From NCBI GenBank assembly GCA_023396225.1, contig JAEWWT010000010.1:140393-204392 (forward strand): a DNA stretch of 64,000 bases, given 5' to 3'. A model generated the notes under the pieces. It saw only the letters and a program-made list of their open reading frames with translations. It did no database searches and had not been told where the DNA came from. The position numbers and the translations under genes were made by a program. This DNA comes from Bacillota bacterium. GTDB taxonomy: Bacteria; Bacillota; Clostridia; Oscillospirales; Ruminococcaceae. Below are positions 61,303-64,000 of the stretch, one piece after another (position 1 is the first letter of the stretch; each line of letters opens with the position of its first letter).

Positions 61303-62247
61303 TCAGCACAATTCTCTCTGCATAATCTTGAGGTCAGAAACACACCTCTGCATTTCTATAGGTTCATAAAGCATCTCTTCAATCTCGGTTTCATCATAAC
61401 CGTAATCCATAAGCATAATAATATCCTCAGGATCTATTCCGAAGTAACCAGCATATTCAATAAGTTCATCTACTATCTCACTATCACTGCTGTATTTGCT
61501 TGAGTAGTAGTCATAAAGAAAGCTTCCAGTATAAAAATCAGAGTATTCAAACTGCTGTATCTCTATAGAGCCATATCTGTCAATACGAAGAATATCCCCA
61601 CAGTTTATGTTGATCTTGCTGTATTTTGTAAGGTTAAGCTTGCTTAAGGCCCTCTTAAGAATATCTTCTGTGCTTGCATAAAGGTAGTATCCATCAAACT
61701 TGTAAAGAGCAAGTGGATTATCACCCTTTACAAAGTAAATGTCATTTCTGTCATTAAGGATTGTATAACAAAAAGAACCCTCAGTTTTCTCTGCCATCTT
61801 TCTGATGGAGTCAAAACTGAGGGCATTTTCTTTCTCAATAAGCTGTACTGCTACATAACTGTCGGTTTGTATATACGTTGATGGTAGCTTTTCTGATTTT
61901 CTTAATGTAATGTCATTACGAAGAACACCATTATGAGCAAGTGCAAACTGCATCTTGTCTGTGTATCCTTTGAAAGGGTGATTGTTAAAGTTGAACTTCT
62001 CACTTCCTTGTGTTGTCATACGGGTGTGTCCCATGATTACTTTAGAATCATTCGGTATCCTATACCACATCCTATGTGCAGCTACTGGTCTCTTGAATAT
62101 TCTAAGATTTCCATAGTTGTTGAATGCTATTCCTGTAGCGTCTGTCCCTCTTGCTTCACATTCTCTTGAAAGAATACTGATAATTTTGTTCTTTTCCCTG
62201 GAAGAAAAAGTATCTGTATAATCAATAAGTCCGAATAAACAGCACAT
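61303..62247 (-). CDS. Class II glutamine amidotransferase
   Basis: A 314-residue N-terminal-nucleophile amidotransferase. After Met removal, Cys2 (MCCLFGLIDY) would be the nucleophile that frees ammonia from glutamine. ARGTDATGIAFN (about residues 33-44), GHTRMTTQGSEKFNFNNHPF (about 74-93) and FALAHNGVLRND (about 102-113) are the Gln-binding motifs. DRNDIYFVKGDNPLALY and YYLYASTEDILKRAL follow. There is no synthetase domain; the last 80 residues are acidic. Its start overlaps the stop of the amidoligase by one base (TGATG). It is therefore probably the ammonia donor for that enzyme, or acts in trans on the same product. Confidence 0.85.
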   Translation of the reverse strand: MCCLFGLIDYTDTFSSREKNKIISILSRECEARGTDATGIAFNNYGNLRIFKRPVAAHRMWYRIPNDSKVIMGHTRMTTQGSEKFNFNNHPFKGYTDKMQFALAHNGVLRNDITLRKSEKLPSTYIQTDSYVAVQLIEKENALSFDSIRKMAEKTEGSFCYTILNDRNDIYFVKGDNPLALYKFDGYYLYASTEDILKRALSKLNLTKYSKININCGDILRIDRYGSIEIQQFEYSDFYTGSFLYDYYSSKYSSDSEIVDELIEYAGYFGIDPEDIIMLMDYGYDETEIEEMLYEPIEMQRCVSDLKIMQRELC

Positions 62248-63344
62248 CAGTCATCCTCCTCACTTTCAATAGGTTCATTTACATAAAGTATTCTTTCTTT
62301 CAGATACTCAATAAGTTCAGGTTCTGTAACTCCTGCAACAAAGTCACACCAGTTAAGATTGGTCATTTCATCATCAGTGAGACGAACAGCCAAATCACAT
62401 ATCCTGTTTACAAGCTGAAGTGTAGCAATGAGTGTATTGTACTTGAGTGTTCCCCTGAATATCCTGAATTCAATGGTGTAATAGTTGGTAAGGTTAATGC
62501 AGGTGTATCTTCCGGAATAGTTCTTCTTTGCATTATCAAAAGTTTCCTTAGGATTATCCTTGATACCATATCTTGCAGCCCATCTTCTTATCTGGCTTTC
62601 ATTTCTCCTTGAAAACTTAAGTAACTCCTGCCAGAATCTTTCTACAAAGAACAGTACCCTTGATATACAGAAATCCTGATCTGTTTCATCATCACCGAAT
62701 GCTGTCCTGTTTACATGAACGTGAAGTCCGCATGTTGTTGTCTTATGCGATCTGTATCCAAGAGAAACAGCCTTGTCCATAACTTCTTTCCAGGGCATTT
62801 TCTTCATATGAAAGTCAAGTGTCATAGGGTGAGTAACTATCTCCATACCTTCATCAAGACTTCCGTCATGCTTGATGTATATGAGTCTGTTATCAGAGTT
62901 AGCTGTTTCTGCTATTGTACAAGCATTTTCATCACTGTGACCTCCATGATCTATTTCAAGTTCAACTCCGAAGTATCTGTCTCCGCTGCCATAGAAAATA
63001 GGGGAAGGCTTGTAGTTGTAGTCATGAATATATTCACCCTTGTTTCTTCTTTCATAACATGATGGACAGTAAGGGTATTCTGAATCATCAAAGTAACAGG
63101 CATCATCAACATGTACGGTCCTTCCGCAGTTTTCACAGGTGGTGTAATATTCATCATAACAATCCTGACATAAGACAAGATCACTGTCAGCAGCATTGTC
63201 AGCCCATATACGTTCACCACATCTTGAACAAATTAAAGTCTGTTCTTCATAGCACTCGTCACATAATTCTTCATTATCAAAGATATTGCATTCATCAATA
63301 TCAGCTGTTACACCACAGTGTGAACAGATAAAGGTTTCACTCAT
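62247..63344 (-). CDS. Amidoligase family protein with N-terminal zinc ribbons
   Basis: A 365-residue protein. Residues about 7-95 carry three CxxC...CxxC zinc-ribbon units (CSHCG...CDEC, CSRCGE...CQDC, CENCG...CPSC). The C-terminal part is an amidoligase (glutamine-synthetase-like fold): YFGVELEIDHGG (about 120-131), YIKHDGSLDEGMEIVTHPMT (about 154-173), TTCGLHVHVNRTAFG (about 202-216), YTCINLTNYYTIEFRIFRGT (about 280-300). The Glu, His and Arg of these motifs form the ATP/metal site. Such enzymes link amines to carboxylates on peptides or small molecules. Pairing with a class II amidotransferase is described for this family. The target is unknown. ATG at 63342-63344 is preceded by GGAGGGAT. 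Confidence 0.83.
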   Translation of the reverse strand: MSETFICSHCGVTADIDECNIFDNEELCDECYEEQTLICSRCGERIWADNAADSDLVLCQDCYDEYYTTCENCGRTVHVDDACYFDDSEYPYCPSCYERRNKGEYIHDYNYKPSPIFYGSGDRYFGVELEIDHGGHSDENACTIAETANSDNRLIYIKHDGSLDEGMEIVTHPMTLDFHMKKMPWKEVMDKAVSLGYRSHKTTTCGLHVHVNRTAFGDDETDQDFCISRVLFFVERFWQELLKFSRRNESQIRRWAARYGIKDNPKETFDNAKKNYSGRYTCINLTNYYTIEFRIFRGTLKYNTLIATLQLVNRICDLAVRLTDDEMTNLNWCDFVAGVTEPELIEYLKERILYVNEPIESEEDD

Positions 63345-63366
63345 TTTTCTATCCCTCCAGATTTAT

Positions 63367-63654
63367 TTAATATTCTTCAGCAAGCAGCATTGTACAGTGT
63401 ATCTCATCATCAATAACGAACACTTTAGCTGTTACAGGATTATCACTGATAACCTGATACTCCTGTCTGTATTCAGGTTCTTCCTGTTCATGAACAATGT
63501 GCTGATTACCATTACACTCTGAAAGATTAAACACCTGAAGATAGTCCTTAGGTTCAGGTAAATCAACAATCAGCTTCCATAAAAACAATTGGAGTACAAA
63601 CGGTATATCCGCTTGTACTCCTTTGGTTAAGTATCTTTGTGAATTAAATCGCAT
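63367..63654 (-). CDS. DUF960 family protein
   Basis: A 95-residue protein. The pattern RYLTKGVQADIPFVLQLFLW, LPEPKDYLQVFNLS, IVHEQEEPEYRQEY and PVTAKVFVIDDEIHCTMLLAEEY matches DUF960, short proteins carried by plasmids, phages and conjugative elements of Firmicutes, with unknown function. ATG at 63652-63654 has AAAGGATG upstream. It stands 22 nt before the amidoligase and is likely its first operon partner. Confidence 0.85.
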   Translation of the reverse strand: MRFNSQRYLTKGVQADIPFVLQLFLWKLIVDLPEPKDYLQVFNLSECNGNQHIVHEQEEPEYRQEYQVISDNPVTAKVFVIDDEIHCTMLLAEEY

Positions 63655-63782
63655 AAAGCCTTCACATCCTTTTTAAAATTCGAGATAATTAATTCTGAAA
63701 CTGCATCAATAATCAGAGTCAGAACATCTTTAAAATTATTTTTGATGAACACAACCTTTCGCAACTAATAAAAGTAAAAGAA

Positions 63783-63869
63783 CTAAATCTGATTGATAAT
63801 TTCTCTGAAAATGACTGAAACTGTACAGATTGCAAGGCCTTTAGCAAGCGTTATGAGGAATTCCTTCAT
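63783..63869 (-). CDS. 28-residue hydrophobic peptide
   Basis: A short ORF with SD GAGGAG about 9 nt before the ATG at 63867-63869. The peptide is MKEFLITLAKGLAICTVSVI followed by FREIINQI, one amphipathic or membrane helix with charged ends. No family is recognised. A TATAAT lies directly upstream of the SD. It could be a leader or small toxin-like peptide. The remaining sequence, 63655-63782 and 63870-64000, shows only an AGTTC...GAACT dyad and nothing else I can support. Confidence 0.4.
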   Translation of the reverse strand: MKEFLITLAKGLAICTVSVIFREIINQI

Positions 63870-64000
63870 TTACACTACTCCTCGTATTATATTAAAGTAG
63901 TAGTTTTTAGAGTTCCTCTCCAAGAACTTTAAAAATTTGCTATACTGTAATGGATACTGTGGATTGGTTTCACCTCCTACCGCAAGACGGTTTCAGAAAG

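Noticed and set aside
63655..63770. 41-codon minus-strand frame starting at GTG upstream of DUF960
   Set aside because: The start is a GTG with the SD almost touching it, it overlaps the DUF960 gene in another frame, and the peptide shows nothing recognisable.

Overview
The window looks like chromosome from a low-GC Gram-positive of class Clostridia, most likely a Ruminococcus-type member of the Oscillospiraceae. This is inferred from the AT-rich base composition, AGGAGG-type ribosome binding sites, sigma-A promoters with 17-bp spacers, a split transketolase, the mutS-mutL-miaA-hfq and sepF-ylmH-divIVA-ileS-lspA-rluD orders, an ECF transporter of the TrpP type, and small DUF families (DUF4364, DUF6774, DUF6472) common in that group. 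Species is not assigned. Roughly the first 53 kb reads as core genome with two accessory spots. The last 9-11 kb (about 54-64 kb) reads as a mobile element that runs off the right edge.

Left part (1-5 kb): the start of an MFS exporter and its TetR repressor, each with a copy of the same 19-bp operator. Next is an ECF importer (S-A-A'-T) whose S subunit resembles TrpP. It sits behind a roughly 270-nt leader that ends in a strong intrinsic terminator. A decayed tyrosine recombinase follows. 5-24 kb: a GGGtGRT protein with an Fe-S scaffold-like partner, a DHH phosphoesterase, endonuclease III, MalQ, DegV, TrmL, pyridoxamine kinase, uracil-DNA glycosylase, an anion permease, a membrane-anchored GH44-family glycosidase next to a dCache-HAMP-PAS-GGDEF protein, PrmA, enolase, a TVP38 membrane protein, an HD hydrolase and several very small genes. 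24-30 kb: an internalin-like LRR lipoprotein and the aroF-aroB-aroA-aroC operon for chorismate. 30-43 kb: miaB, ylbF, mutS, mutL, miaA and hfq, then the division cluster (HlyD-like protein, yggS, sepF, ylmH, divIVA). 43-53 kb: ileS, lspA, rluD, a HAD phosphatase, split transketolase, ligA, smpB and the tmRNA gene ssrA.

Right part (53-64 kb): a TetR and membrane-protein pair behind a dyad operator; a 625-residue protein I cannot assign; a 59-residue protein overlapping a large serine recombinase; a rolling-circle or phage-type replication initiator; a small resolvase; and DUF4314, a class II glutamine amidotransferase, an amidoligase with N-terminal zinc ribbons, DUF960 and a tiny hydrophobic peptide. 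The amidotransferase and amidoligase share one base (TGATG), which points to coupled synthesis and a possible amide-forming modification system carried by the element.

The most unusual signals are non-coding. (1) Leaders of about 115 nt in front of malQ (minus strand) and the LRR lipoprotein (plus strand) are clearly homologous, with a 38-nt core identical at 35 positions. In the LRR copy, two mutually exclusive perfect helices of 11 and 12 bp either free or hide the ribosome binding site. This is a candidate undescribed cis-regulatory RNA. (2) ung and a DUF6472 gene have the same architecture: Shine-Dalgarno, a 9-3-9 hairpin, then 9 nt to the ATG, so the hairpin must fold for normal spacing. 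(3) A perfect TTGACA-N17-TATAAT promoter drives a 39-codon ORF.
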